NCBI GenBank assembly: GCA_015680685.1
Contig: MNCI01003758.1
Span: 186,302-250,301 of the forward strand
Length of the DNA stretch: 64,000 bases
DNA from: Gnetum montanum
Taxonomy: Eukaryota; Streptophyta; Gnetopsida; Gnetales; Gnetaceae
Direction: 5' to 3'
Shown: positions 11,208 to 22,309 of the stretch, piece by piece
How positions within the stretch are numbered: the first letter of the stretch is position 1
How the letters are laid out: every line of letters begins with the position of its first letter
Made by a program: the position numbers and the translations under genes
The notes under the pieces: generated by a model
Databases searched by the model: none
What the model saw: the letters and a program-made list of their open reading frames with translations, nothing else
What the model was told of the DNA's origin: nothing

Positions 11208-14200
11208 ATGGCATCTAAATCGAGGCATCCAAGGAGAGAAGGACCATCCCAACCAAGGGATAAGCGATCTAGAACGGGAAGAGAATGGGGTGCATGACCT
11301 CAAGAGCATGAGGAGGGCTCACATGCAACTAGCCCTCACCACGAAGGACCTGACATAGAATCTATTCATCAGCTTCCTGAAGAGGACGTCCCTGGTGAAC
11401 AATTGCAAAGGGACGAAACTCTAGTGGTAGCACCACAGCTTGAGGTCACCCTGACCCAAACCTATATTGATGCTATTAAGCCAAGGGAGTTGCAACGAAC
11501 GACCCTTCAAGAGTTAAACTTCAAACTATTTCTAGAAAATGCACTAGAAAAAATCAAAACCCAACTACAAAATTCTCCTATGTGACCAATCATCACCTCC
11601 AGTGGTGAATAGTACCTAGGAGAAACTTATCTTTTCTGAACAAATTGGCAACTAGGGTCCAAAGTAAGAAAGGACATTCATGTATCTTACTCTACAAAAG
11701 CAATCACATAAGCTCTTGGGTTGCCTGAGACCAGAGCTGATGTGGCAGAGATTCTAAAACAAGCAGACCTTGAGGTGAAAAGGGAGTGGATTAGACAATG
11801 TTATGAGATAGAACATAAGGAGTTTGACACACTAACCACCACAGAGAGAGTCTACTCAAAAATTGTGTCTTACCACTTGAATCCAATGGTAAGACTCAAT
11901 AAGATCACTGCATTCTCTACTCGTGCATGTATCGCTCTAAGTGGGAAGCTCCACATTACCCTTCCACAGTTACTTTTTCTTGAAATTGAAAAAAAAATTG
12001 TTGAAAACGAACGTGGAAGACGAGCTCTACCCTTTCCCTGCCTAATCAAGAAGTTGTACAAACAGGCAGTGATAGCATGCTATGCTAATGATACACTTCG
12101 TCATGCCCCAATTGCCTCATGACACGAAATAATGAAAGACAAGACTCCTGCCATAATGCAGATAAGAGAAGAGCAACAACCATCTCCAACGTTGGCATAA
12201 ACAACAAGGTCGAGCTTGCAAATGATCGCAAAACACATACGCGAGATTCGACAATCGCTCTTGAGCCAACAATAGCAATCAACATGAATTGGCGATGGAG
12301 AAGGCCCTTCAATGTACTACCCTGTAATAAGCCATCTTGAACAAATGGCTCGATCTGTAAGTCTGCTGGAGAGAGTAGGGTCAATGTTTTCTGCTGCATG
12401 AACACAAGTGTCTGCAAAAACATACCCTAGTGTCCGAGAAGTAACGATATCAACCCAACAACAATTTCTTGGAATTTTAGGAAATGCCGCTACTTTCTCG
12501 ATGCACTTGGAGGACGGAGAGGGGACGACTATCTTGGTAATGCAACACCAAGGACAAGAGGTTGCAACAGAAGTGGTTGCTAACACAATCGCTACAGTTC
12601 TTAATGCACCTACAATGCCTGTACCGGATGTACATGGACTTGGAGATGTACAGATGTTCGCAGGAACTCAACATAGCAAAATCAACGCAGCCCAACATGA
12701 AGAATTGTTGAAGCAACTGGTGGGAACCAAGCAACCACTTCCAAGTTCTTGATCTTCTAGACAAAATCACTGCCACTCAGTTGAAGCTGCTTTCAGCAAG
12801 GGGCAAGTGCCTCATCTTGGAGAGGCAACTTGAAGTACCCTAGGCAGATTATCAACGGTTAGCTATGGAAGTTGCCCAACTGAGGGCCCAACTTATTGAT
12901 CTAGCTCTCCTCAACCACGAACTCACAAGGGATGAAGCTTTTCAACAACTTTAAACCAAACTTTAGATCGTTGAGAATGAGTGAGAGTTGGCAATCTTTG
13001 ACAAGTCCTTAACAGACACTCATTCTTACCATCTAAACAAGGACTTGGCAAAGGTTCGCCAAGAGAATGTTAGGCTGAACGCAAAAGTTTATCACCTACA
13101 TAATATTGGTGATGAAAATCAACACATGAAAAATTTTATCTATCAACAGCAAGAGGAGCTAACCAAGGTAAACACTAATGTAAGGAGATTGGCAGCCAAA
13201 AATCGTAATCTGTCCATAGAAAAAGTTCAAGCCTTGCCACAAAAATTAGCTATTGAAATCGTTGCTTGAAAAAAATGAGGCCCTTAAGTTTGAACGAGTA
13301 AAAAATCATTATAGGGACCAAGTGGGATTGCTGAAGGAAGTTAAAGAAAAAGAAATTTAAGTCGCAAAGGCTAAAATGAACCAAGCACTCCAACAGCTCA
13401 AAAAAGAAGGTGAGATGTGGCAACCCATCTTCAATGGATTGAACGCCTATAACCAAGCTGAGATCTGTCTCAAAGAACTACAGATTGAAGAGATGACAAA
13501 ATACATGGAGTTAGCCAATCTCGTTATGCAAACCTGGCTATGCTAACAACTGAAAGGCCACGGTTAGACTTGGAGAAACAAGCGGCCACCTTGTATTGTT
13601 CCAAGTGCATAAAGAGACAAAGCAAAAGCTAGAAATAGCCAATGCGGAACTCGAAGTTCTTCGCACCCTCTTTGCAAACCTGGCTATGCTAACAGCTGAA
13701 AGGCCACGGTTAGACTTGGAGAAACAAGTGGCCACCTTGTATTCTTTATTTGAGGACAAGTTCCAAGTGCATAAAGAGACAAAGCAAAAGTTAGAAATAG
13801 CCAATGCGGAACTCGAAGTTCTTCGCACCCGTTTTGAAGAACAACACGCAGTTGCAAAGAACTTGGCCCGATAAATGAATAACTACCAGCAACTACAAAC
13901 ATCAGTCCGAGCGTTCAATATTGAACGAAAATAGCTCGTTGCCTAGTTTATCAATTTGAAGGAACTCTTCCCTGCACTTCCATGTCCTTGGGATGTTCCC
14001 ATTCCTGCACACATTGGTGAAGCCATCTAGACAATGAATGATCCCAGAAGCAAAGAGGAGAAGATGAGGACGTTGTTAAAGGCTTTTTGATTACCTCTGG
14101 AAGTTGCAACAGCTGCAAGACAACCATCATTAACGCCTCAATCACCTTGTGCACCAAAAGTTGGCAAAGGCCTGTCAAAACCACCGCCACCAGGAACTAT

Positions 14201-14240
14201 GTGACCTTCTCTAGCAACTTCGGCAAGGTTGAGAATCTAT
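11208..14240 (+). pseudogene. extra ORF of the gypsy element (plant transposon-protein-like domain plus coiled coil), copy 1
   Basis: ATG at 11208 opens a basic N-terminus (ASKSRHPRREG...). A folded block follows at about 11620-12120: PETRADVAEIL, a NPMVRLNKITAF segment and ALPFPCLIKKL. This resembles the 'putative plant transposon protein' domain found in extra ORFs of plant gypsy elements. About 12750-13870 is heptad-rich (KLEIANAELEVL and similar), predicting long coiled coils. It ends in a proline-rich tail (LPCPWDVPI). Stops and shifts are frequent, for example the TGA after REWGA near 11296. Function unknown; env-like and structural roles have been proposed for extra ORFs of related elements. 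The family assignment is from memory. Confidence 0.6.
13528..13819 (+). repeat. 146-bp tandem duplication in the coiled-coil region of copy 1
   Basis: 13528-13673 and 13674 onward both begin GCAAACCTGGCTATGCTAAC and repeat the KETKQKLEIANAELEVLRT segment. The first copy lacks about 20 bp (after CACCTTGTATT). The matching place in the inverted arm has a single copy, so this happened after the palindrome formed. Confidence 0.8.
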
Positions 14241-14422
14241 GGCTATCAAGGTGTCCAATTTCATTGTCTATGAACACCGTAATTTTGTAATTTGTTTTGC
14301 CATACACCAGGGCACTTAATATGTTAACAGAGTTAGTGTGTATGTAAACGTGTTTTGTCATGTACCGTCAATAACTTCATACCTTCCAAATTATAATAAA
14401 CTCAAGGACGAGTTTTCACTCA

Positions 14423-14447
14423 GTCATGGGGGTATGATGAAGTGTTT
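14423..14447 (+). other. polypurine tract and LTR start at the inner edge of the left arm
   Basis: GGGGGTATGATGA followed by AGTGTTTAGTTGAA resembles the beginning of the 5' LTR (AGTGTTCAATTGATG at 1889), preceded by a purine-rich tract as at any LTR-element 3' end. The arm therefore reaches the internal/LTR junction and stops a few bases into U3. Confidence 0.5.
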
Positions 14448-14599
14448 AGTTGAATCAATTGAACACTTCATCACACCCCCACGATTGAGTTCAACTGAAC
14501 ACTTCATCATACCTCCACAATTGAACATTTCATCATTGAACACTTCATCATACCCCCATGACTGAGTTCAACTAAACACTTCATCATACCCCCACAACT
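14448..14599. repeat. palindrome centre: minisatellite of the LTR/PPT junction
   Basis: The 152-bp centre holds about five imperfect copies of GAACACTTCATCATACCCCCA. This is the reverse complement of the polypurine tract plus LTR start, separated by ACTGAGTTCAACT-like words. It looks like repeated slippage at the junction where the two arms meet. Confidence 0.7.
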
Positions 14600-14889
14600 G
14601 AACACTTCATCATACCCCCACGACTGAGTGAAAACTCGTCCTTGAGTTTATTACAATTTAGAAGGTATGACGTTATTGACAGTACACACGACAAAACACG
14701 TTTACATACACACTGACTCTATTAACATATTAAATGCCCTAGTGTATGGCAAAACAAATTACAAAATTACGGTGTTCATAGACAATGAAATTGAACACCT
14801 TGACAACTATAGATTCTCAACCCTGCCAAAATGCTGCAATTGTTGGAAAAGGTCACCCAGTTCTCGATGGTGGTGGTTCTGACGGGCCT

Positions 14890-17777
14890 TCGCTAGCTTC
14901 TGGTGCACACGGTAGTTGAGGCATTGATGATGGTTGTCCTGCAGCTGCTGCAACTTCTGAAGACAATCGAAAAACCTCCAACAACACCCTCATCTTCTCT
15001 TCTTTGCTTCTGAGATCGTTTATCATCCAAGCGGCTTTACCAATATGTGCTAAAATCGGAACATCCCAAGGACATGGAAGTGCAGAGAAAAGTTCCTTCA
15101 AATTAACAAACCAGGCAACGAATTGTTTTCATTCAATATCGAATGCTCAGACCGATGTTCGCAATTGCTAGTAGTCATTCATTCGTCAGGCCAAGTTATT
15201 TGCAACTGTGTGTTAACTTTAAAACGGGGGTGAAGAACTTCGAATTCCGCTTTGGCTATTTCTAACTTTTGTTTTGTCTCTTTATGCGCTTGGAACTCAC
15301 CCTCGTATAAATAATACGAGGTGGCCACTTTTTTCTCCAAGTCTGACCACGGCCTTCCAACTGTTAACATAGCCAGGTTTGCATAACGAAGATTGGCTAA
15401 CTCCATGTATTCGGTCATCTCTTCAATCTGTAGCTCTTTGAGATGGATCTCAGCCTGGTTGTAGGCATTCAATCCATTGAAGNAGTCATCTCTTCAATCT
15501 GTAGCTCTTTGAGATGGATCTCAGCTTGGTTGTAGGCATTCAATCCATTGAAGATGGGTTGCCACACCTCACCTCCTTCCCTGAGCTGTTGGAGTGCTTG
15601 GTTCATTTTAGCCTTTGCGACTTGAATTTTTTTTTCATTAACTTTCTTCAGCAATCCCACTTGGTCTCTATAATGATTTTTTACTCGTTCAAACTTAAGG
15701 GCCTTATTTTTCCAAGCAACGATTTCAATAGCTGATTTTTGTCGCAAGGCTCAAACTTCTTCCATGGATAGATTATGATTTTCGACCACCAATTTCCTTA
15801 CATCAGTGTTTACCCTGGCTAGCTCCTCTTGCTGTTGATGGATAAAATTCTTCATGTGTTGATTTTCATCACCAACATTGCGCAGGCGATAAACCTCTGC
15901 AGTCAGCCTAACATTCTCTTGGCGAACCTTTGCCAAATCCTTGTTTAGATGGTAAGAATAAACGTCTATTAAAAACTTGTCAAAGATTGTCAACTCTCGC
16001 TCGTTCTCAATCGTCTGAAGTTTGGTTTGAAGCTGTTGAAAAGCTTCATCCCTAGTGAGTTCGCGATTGAGAAGAGCTGTATCAGCAAGTTGGACCCTTG
16101 GTTGGGCAACTTCCATAGCTAAGCGTTGATAATCTACCTGGGCTACTTCAAGTTGCCCCTCCAAGATGAGGCACTTGCCCCTTACTGAGAGAAACTCCGA
16201 CTGAGTGACAATGATGTTGTTCAAAAAATCAAAAACATCCGAAAGAAATTGCCTGATTTCCACCAGTCGATCCAACAATTCTTCATGTTGGGCTACGTTG
16301 ATTTTGCTACGTTGAGTTTCTATGAACGTCTGTATATCTCCAAGTCCATGTACATCCGGTACAAGTGTCGTAGGTGCATTAAGAACCGTAGTGATTATGT
16401 CAGCAACCACTTCTACCGCAACCTCTTATCCCTAGTGTTGCATTACCAAAACAGTCGCCCCCTCTCTGTTCTCCAAGCGCATCAAGAAAGTAGCGGCATT
16501 TCCTGAAATTTCAAGAAATAGTTGTTAGGTCGACACCGTTACTTCTCAGACACTGAGGTTTGTTCTTGCAAACACTTGTGTTCGTGCGGTAGAAAACATT
16601 AGCCATACTCTCTCCAGCAAACTTACAGATCAAGCCACTTGTTCAAGATGGCTCATTGTAGGGTGGTACATCGAAGGACTTTCTCCACCGCCAATTCCTG
16701 CTGATTGCTCTTGCTAACTCAAAAGCGATTGTTGAATTCTCGCGTATGTGTTCTGCGATTGCTTGCAAGCCCGACCTTGTTGTTTGTGTTAATGGTAGAG
16801 GTGGTTGCTACTCTTCCCTTATCTGCGTTGTGGTAGGAGTTTTGTCTTTCATCATTTCATGCCACGAGGCAAATGGGGCATGACAAAGTGTATCATTAGC
16901 ATAGCATGCTATCCTTGCCCGTTTGCACAACTTCCTAATTAAGCAGGGAAAGGATAGAGCTCGCCTTCCACGTTCGTTTTCAGCAAATCTTTTTTCAATT
17001 TCAAAGAAAAGTAACTATGGAAAGTTAGTGGGGAACTTCTCACTTAGAGCGGCACATGCACAAGCAGAGAAGACAGTGATCTTGCTGGGTCTTATCATTG
17101 GATTCAAGTGATAAGACAAAATTTTTGAGTAAACTCTCTCTACGATGGTTACTGTGAGAAACTCCTTATGTTCTACCCCATAACACCGTCTAATCCACTC
17201 CCCTTTCACCTCGGGGTTTGCTTGATTTAGGATCTCTGCCACATCAGCTCTAGTCTCAGGCAACTCAAGAGCTTGTGCGATTGCTTCTGCAGAGTAAGAT
17301 ACATGAATGTCCTTAATTCTTACTCTAGACCCCGGTTGTCGATTTGTCCAGAAGAGATAAATTTCTCCTAGATACCATTCACCACTGGAGGTGATAATTG
17401 ACAACATAGAAGAATTTTGTAGTTGGGTTTTGACTTCTTCTAGTGCATTTTCTAGAAACGGTCCGAAGTTTAATTCCTGAAGAACTGTTCATTGCAACTC
17501 CCTCGATTTAATAGCATCAATACAGGCTTGGGTCAAGATGATCTCAAGCTGTGGCGCTACCACTGGAGTCTCATCCCTTTGCGATTGTTCACCAAGGACA
17601 TCCTCTTCGAGAATCTGACGAACAGATTCCACGTCAGGTCCTTCGCGGAGAGAACCAGTTGCATGTGAGCCTTCCTTATGCTCTTGAGGTCGTGCACCCC
17701 CATCCTCTTCTTGTTCTAGGTCGCTTGTCCCTTGGTTGAAATGGTCCTCCCCTTGGATGCCTTGTTTTAGGTGCCAT
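14890..17777 (-). pseudogene. extra ORF of the gypsy element, inverted copy 2
   Basis: Starting from ATG at 17777 (MAPKTRHPRGGP), the same layout as copy 1 appears: basic N-terminus, the transposon-protein-like block (17407-17015: SGEWYLGEIYLF, PETRADVAEIL, NPMIRPSKITVF), coiled coils (16410-15180) and the LPCPWDVPI tail near 15060. A 219-codon piece (16410-15751) is open, so this copy is slightly better preserved than copy 1 there. Stops still break it overall. Confidence 0.6.
15412..15556. repeat. 70-bp duplication flanking a single N
   Basis: AGTCATCTCTTCAATCTGTA... to ...CCATTGAAG occurs twice in direct orientation, one copy on each side of the N at 15483, almost without change. The opposite palindrome arm has one copy. 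A read-joining artefact is the simplest reading. Confidence 0.7.
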
Positions 17778-18037
17778 CTACAATCACAACATAACCATGA
17801 ATTAAAATGTGTATAAGTTGCTCAAAATGGCAATAATACACCTTCTCATTTTGGCCAAGCTATGACACTAGCACATGCATCTTGTTAGGTTCCCTGAAGT
17901 GTAGTTGAGGAGTTAGAAAAAACAATAAAACATAATGAGTTATAATTTATAGTTGTTTTGTTGTTTTTGTTTTTTCTTGTCGATCCCTTAAGAGGTGTTA
18001 AGTCTTTGATAATCATAATAATTATAGACCTCACCCT

Positions 18038-18783
18038 TGTATGCACCGCAGCATTTATGGCATCTTTTTAGTAGTTGTAGCGAAGCCATTGTAGTTTGTT
18101 TTCATGTAAGTTAAAATATTTCCCAAGTGCCCACAGCAGGTGTGAGAAAGGTATACGACTCTTTATTCGAGCACTAATGTACCCGAGCCCATTGGCATGA
18201 CTAACAATAAAGATAAGCTTTTCGAGCATTCCTTGCAGCACTTGGATTTAATCACTTAAAGCATTAAAACATTTTCATATTTCAACGCTTAAATAATTCT
18301 AAAAGCTTTTATTGTTATTACATTACGATTATTGTCCTTTTCATATTTTATGATAACCATAGGCACGACCATCTCGAACATATATCGAACACTTGGTAAC
18401 CCAATAACGTTTGGTAACCCAGCAATGGTTAGGATGTGCTCAGGATGTGCACAAAAGATCAGATCAATTGCTTATGCTAGGAAGAGTTAAGCAATAGAGT
18501 AGAACAATTACAAATTACACAACTTTCCATTTCCTATATTAAACGAATTAGACCTTTAAAGATAAAAAGAAAACTAATAAAAATCATTTGCCTCAATCTC
18601 ACTCAACTATCGCTTTAGAATATCACAGGTGAGATTGGGAAAACAACAACTATTCTAACTAAAATTTTACTAGCTAGAATTTGATGTACGTAAGTGCTTG
18701 CAGTCTGCGGAATTCGACCAAGTCACGCGTGAACACCCGTGGTTCATATGGTTGGGTGTAGAGGTACCTCACCAATCATCACT
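18038..18783 (+). mobile_element. 3' LTR of the plus-strand gypsy element, 5'-truncated
   Basis: It aligns with 2027-2762 of the 5' LTR from TGTATGCAC onward, through the TTTATTCGA block, to AGAGGTACCTCACC and the end ATCACT. The upstream 138 bp (U3 with TATA) are missing and replaced by the right palindrome arm. About 19 of 168 compared bases differ from the 5' LTR. Confidence 0.75.
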
Positions 18784-18788
18784 AATGA
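18784..18788. repeat. target-site duplication AATGA, right copy
   Basis: Exact match to 1884-1888, directly after the CACT end of the 3' LTR. Confidence 0.8.
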
Positions 18789-19150
18789 AAATAGTAAACA
18801 TTGTTCTAAGTAAACAATACAAACTAAGTAGATGCTACAATGGTGAAAGTAATCTCAATCTTTCTTGTTGTTCACACTTGTGTCCAAGTACAAAATGTTC
18901 GAATAAAGACTTCGTACAATCAATTCACACTACATTGCGAGCATACACTATCACTAAGCTACAAAAATAAACTACAAAAGTTCTAGTAAGGTAAAATGAA
19001 AATTGTTATTCAGAACATGCTCATAAGTGTTGTATTTATAGGCTTGCACACGTCCACGATATCGAATATCCGACATCATAGCTTGTGTGTTGATATTAGG
19101 GATCTAATATCATGGCTCTGATATTGTATGCTTGATATTGTAGCCATATA
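18789..19150 (-). mobile_element. LTR (R/U3 side) of the minus-strand gypsy element, resumed
   Basis: On the minus strand it carries TGTAGTTTATTTTTGTAG and a TTTATTCGAACATT block, both matching the R/U5 region of the plus-strand LTR in diverged form. A TATAAATA box follows upstream (19033-19040 on the plus strand). It continues the LTR broken at 1888. The outer end is uncertain, so 19150 is approximate. Confidence 0.5.
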
Positions 19151-20561
19151 AAAACTTGATTTATCATACAATTTTAAGATTTTGATCTTAATAAAAAGTA
19201 CAATGTTATTGAAAAAGGTCAAAGAAAAGAGTTTGACATAAAAGAAAATGACATGACATTTTGAAAAAAAGTTTAAACTAGAAAGAGCAAATAAGTTAAA
19301 ATGGGTTAGGTGAGATGTTGTGAATAAAGTAGTACAATGTATTTATTGTCACACATACAGAGCAAAAACTATTTGGGGTAATGATATTAGATGCAAAACA
19401 ATACAACTAGATGCTATCAAAGTTCATGACAAATCAACAAAACATAAATTAACATAACCAAAATAGATTTATGGAAATGAAAGGCAAGCTAAATCAATAC
19501 CAAAACATGTTTTAGTCATTCATGAATCTAACAAGGATAAACTCTATCTCCTCTCAAATGCTTACTAAAGTTTTTCAAATTTTAATATATTTAGAATAAT
19601 TTTAAAAAGATTATTGAATATAAATGGTATAAAGGGAAGCTTGAAAATTTTCAAGTTACCATAAAACTTTTGCAAGTTTCCAAACAAATGGTTATTTGAA
19701 AGCCAAGGTTGCACATTAAATTCATATATAGACTGCACCCACCCACCGTACCCGACGCATTGTAGAATTAGTTGTCTCTCACAAGTATATAAAGATTACA
19801 CAAAATACCTTGGTATATAAAACAAAAGTACCAATCATTTCAAGGAATAACATAGCTTTGCATTGAAAATGTATGAATTGCTACATTTACAATTGTACAA
19901 GTACAGCAATGAACTTTTTCAACAAAGAATGATGAGGTCTGATATTTCTACTATCGTATGTTGATTTAACAAACATGCTTGATTGTTCATTTTAAGGTGG
20001 CAAGTAATGAACCATTTCAATTTTAGCTTGTCTGAACTTCTCAAGTCTCTGACCTCATTTATTAAATAGAATTAAATTATTATACTCTAGAAGCCTAAGA
20101 CCTTAGTTATTTAACTTCCTACTTACTACCTAGCACTGAGGACTAACAGGCAGGGTAAGGTTCCATACTATTCTTTGAACAGCTTAATCGCTGAGGGATA
20201 TAAGGTTTATTTTTCCCAGTTAAAGACAAATTTGTGCTTTTAAACCCAAAAGTTAAAACGACCCTTTTCAATTAAATTACAAAAGGTTTGAGTCAATGTC
20301 ACCTTACAATTCTGGTAAGCGATTGCACAATTCTTGAGAGATTTAATAGCGCTTAATAATTGGAAAACAAATAGTGAAAAAAAATCTGATTCTCATGTAT
20401 GATAGCAATATAAATAACCAATGCAAAAGAAACAAATATTCCAGTAATGTGGTTAATCGTGTCAAAAACAAATTTAAAAAATCAAAATTTCTATATTCAC
20501 GAATGACCCAATCTACTTTAAAATTTAAACTTTGTCAACTATAATGAGAGAAGTTTAGATA
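19151..20561. other. intergenic, AT-rich, no gene seen
   Basis: No coding frame with family resemblance and no clear repeat. It includes the presumed 3' flank of the dehydratase gene ending at 20562. Confidence 0.5.
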
Positions 20562-22292
20562 TCAAGCATTGTTGTTACTGCAAGAAGAATAAGATAGTGT
20601 TGGCAAAACAGCCACAGATTCACCATCTACAAGAATCACCATGTCTTCCTTCCTAAGGCATTTTGTAATAAATTTTACCCTGCAACAAAAACTAATAGTC
20701 TGTAACAACTATAATACGTTCTTTTGCTGAATTCTTTGAACAATTATTTTTACAACGCATTCTATTAATTCTATAAAACAGCAAATTAATTTAAAGAAAG
20801 ATTTAATATAGTGATATTCAAGCAAATCCATTTAAAGTACGACCGCCAATCAATGAAAAATCAGTTTGATTGTTTGAACTCAACTTCATAAAAACTACCC
20901 AACTATTAACTTTGTTAGTGATCCAGTGCTTTAAAGAAGTATTGATTTTCATGAATTTAGTTAAATTAAGGAAATTGATTTTCTAATTCATAGATAAACA
21001 CTTCAGATAATTTTTCAAATGAGTTTATTAAAATAAAAAAATGAACAAAAGAAAACCTGTATCTTTTCTTGAGTTCTCGTATCTCTACTGCATGCAGTTC
21101 AGCAACTACAGCTTTTCCCATTAACAATGGATTCTTGAATTGTAATGTTTGAGAGGCATATATTGCACCCGGCTGCATCATCAAAAACAAAAGCAATGAG
21201 GATAACAACATCATCATACAGCTTTTTTGGCTGTAAGTTATAACCTATGAACCTTCCAACTGCTACTATTTAAAAAATTACAAAACAGGAATCGTAAAAA
21301 AGCATGGGAACCACAAGAAAGTATCAAGGAAGTTGAGAGACGGTAAAATATCAAACCCGGGAATATAACACATAAGAAGAAAATGGCACTAGCTGAAAGT
21401 ATATCAACATCGGTGTGCGACTTGTTCGATTTTATGTATATTAAGAGCACAGAAGACCAGTATTCTTAAGAGTTTATTTTTTAAAAACAAGTACAAAGAG
21501 ATTATATTAACAAAAAACGATTTGATTTAGTATCCGAATGAGTCGAACAAAGGTTCGGAAGACAAAAGCTCGGATCCTATTGGGTTATATTATATCGCAG
21601 CGAAGGATGAGATCGCTGCAATTTGATTGTGTACGATTTCATATAGGAAGAACATCATATTTTTTTTACGCTTTGATTCTTCCCGATAAATTCGTGGCAG
21701 CAAATGAAAGACCGTTACCGAGGAATCTTCAGAGAGTTTTATAAGCCTACAGCATCGCAGTATGTTACGTCGACAACATTAAGTTTTCTTTATATCGTAT
21801 GAATATGTACATGGTGTCATTCTTACAGCTACTCATGGATCTTGTCCCAAACTCCTATGATTTAAAAACCAGGGTAAAAAAGATAATGGTGATTTTAATT
21901 TTTTTCCCTTTTGCCACATCCAAAAAAGATATTCGAGAACTTTAAACAAATCAATGTCTTAAAAAGGAAACAAGACCATTTTCTCTGGAAGAAGAAATTA
22001 GGGTATAAGAGCTTACAAAATGAAATGCTAATAGCGAAGAAAAGAGGCTCGCAGTGAGCATTCCATGAACGATGGGGCCCTCAAACCCTGCTTCTCTTGC
22101 AGAATCTGCATCCAAGTGAATTGGATTATAGTCCTCGCTAAGCTGCGAATACTTAACAACTTCTTCTGTGTTGAAAACCCTTTCTTTTCTCAGAGAATCG
22201 CCTGCTTTCAACTTAGTTGAGAAAACGGCAGGAGTACACCGAGCTGTGCCCAAGCTCCATGAGTGCAGCAGGCCCAGGAGCCTCATTGACAT
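20562..22292 (-). CDS. HTD2: 3-hydroxyacyl-thioester dehydratase, mitochondrial type (MaoC/hot-dog fold), 3 exons
   Basis: CDS is complement join(20562..20679, 21057..21172, 22017..22292): 510 nt, 169 residues. All introns are GT-AG and phases agree (0, then 2). The first ~30 residues lack D and E and carry R and S, fitting a mitochondrial presequence. The hydratase-2 motif is YSQLSEDYNPIHLD, with catalytic D54 and H59; GFEGPIVHGML follows. Exon 2 (GAIYASQTLQFKNPLLMG) supplies the second half of the hot-dog sheet, and exon 3 ends the fold and terminates in SSCSNNNA. By family it dehydrates (3R)-hydroxyacyl-ACP in mitochondrial fatty-acid synthesis, upstream of lipoate. Length equals that of known plant and animal members. 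It lies 1.76 kb downstream of the helicase gene stop, on the same strand. Intron 1 (844 bp) and intron 2 (377 bp) are small for this region. The start is the first ATG of the open frame and gives a plausible presequence. Confidence 0.88.
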
Positions 22293-22309
22293 CTTGGCAT
22301 TACGTTTTG

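Larger units (their letters stand above)
10946..14447 (+). repeat. left arm of the giant palindrome
   Basis: It is the reverse complement of 14600-18037. Matching landmarks: ATAATTATTATGATTATC near 10966 against its complement near 18010-18027; the PETRADVAEIL block at 11724 against 17270 (minus); the inner GTTTTCACTCAGTCATG near 14412 against 14618-14634. In 100 bases compared by eye (about 11725-11825) I count 11 mismatches. The arm contains the extra ORF, a polypurine-like tract and the first bases of an LTR (AGTGTTTAGTTGAA). Confidence 0.85.
14600..18037 (-). repeat. right arm of the giant palindrome
   Basis: Inverted copy of 10946-14447 in the same order. It ends at 18037, exactly where sequence homologous to the 5' LTR (from 2027) begins in plus orientation. 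It contains a local 70-bp duplication around an N at 15483. Confidence 0.85.
1889..18783 (+). mobile_element. Athila/Tat-like Ty3/gypsy retrotransposon with an internal 7-kb palindrome
   Basis: Order: 5' LTR (1889-2762), tRNA-Asp-type PBS (2763-2780), gag (about 2930-4790), protease (DSG at 5557), reverse transcriptase with an FMDD box (6861), RNase H, integrase (to about 9110), a non-coding stretch, an extra ORF in plus orientation (from 11208), a 152-bp centre, the same ORF inverted (ending at 17777), then a 3' LTR lacking its first ~140 bp (18038-18783). The whole is flanked by the exact 5-bp duplication AATGA and sits inside the LTR of an opposite-strand relative. Athila/Tat affiliation rests on the PBS, the VADHLSWL block after RNase H, the IWGIDFMGP start of the integrase core and the absence of a chromodomain. 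Many stops and frameshifts show it is dead. In about 168 aligned bases the LTRs differ at about 19 positions. Confidence 0.8.
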
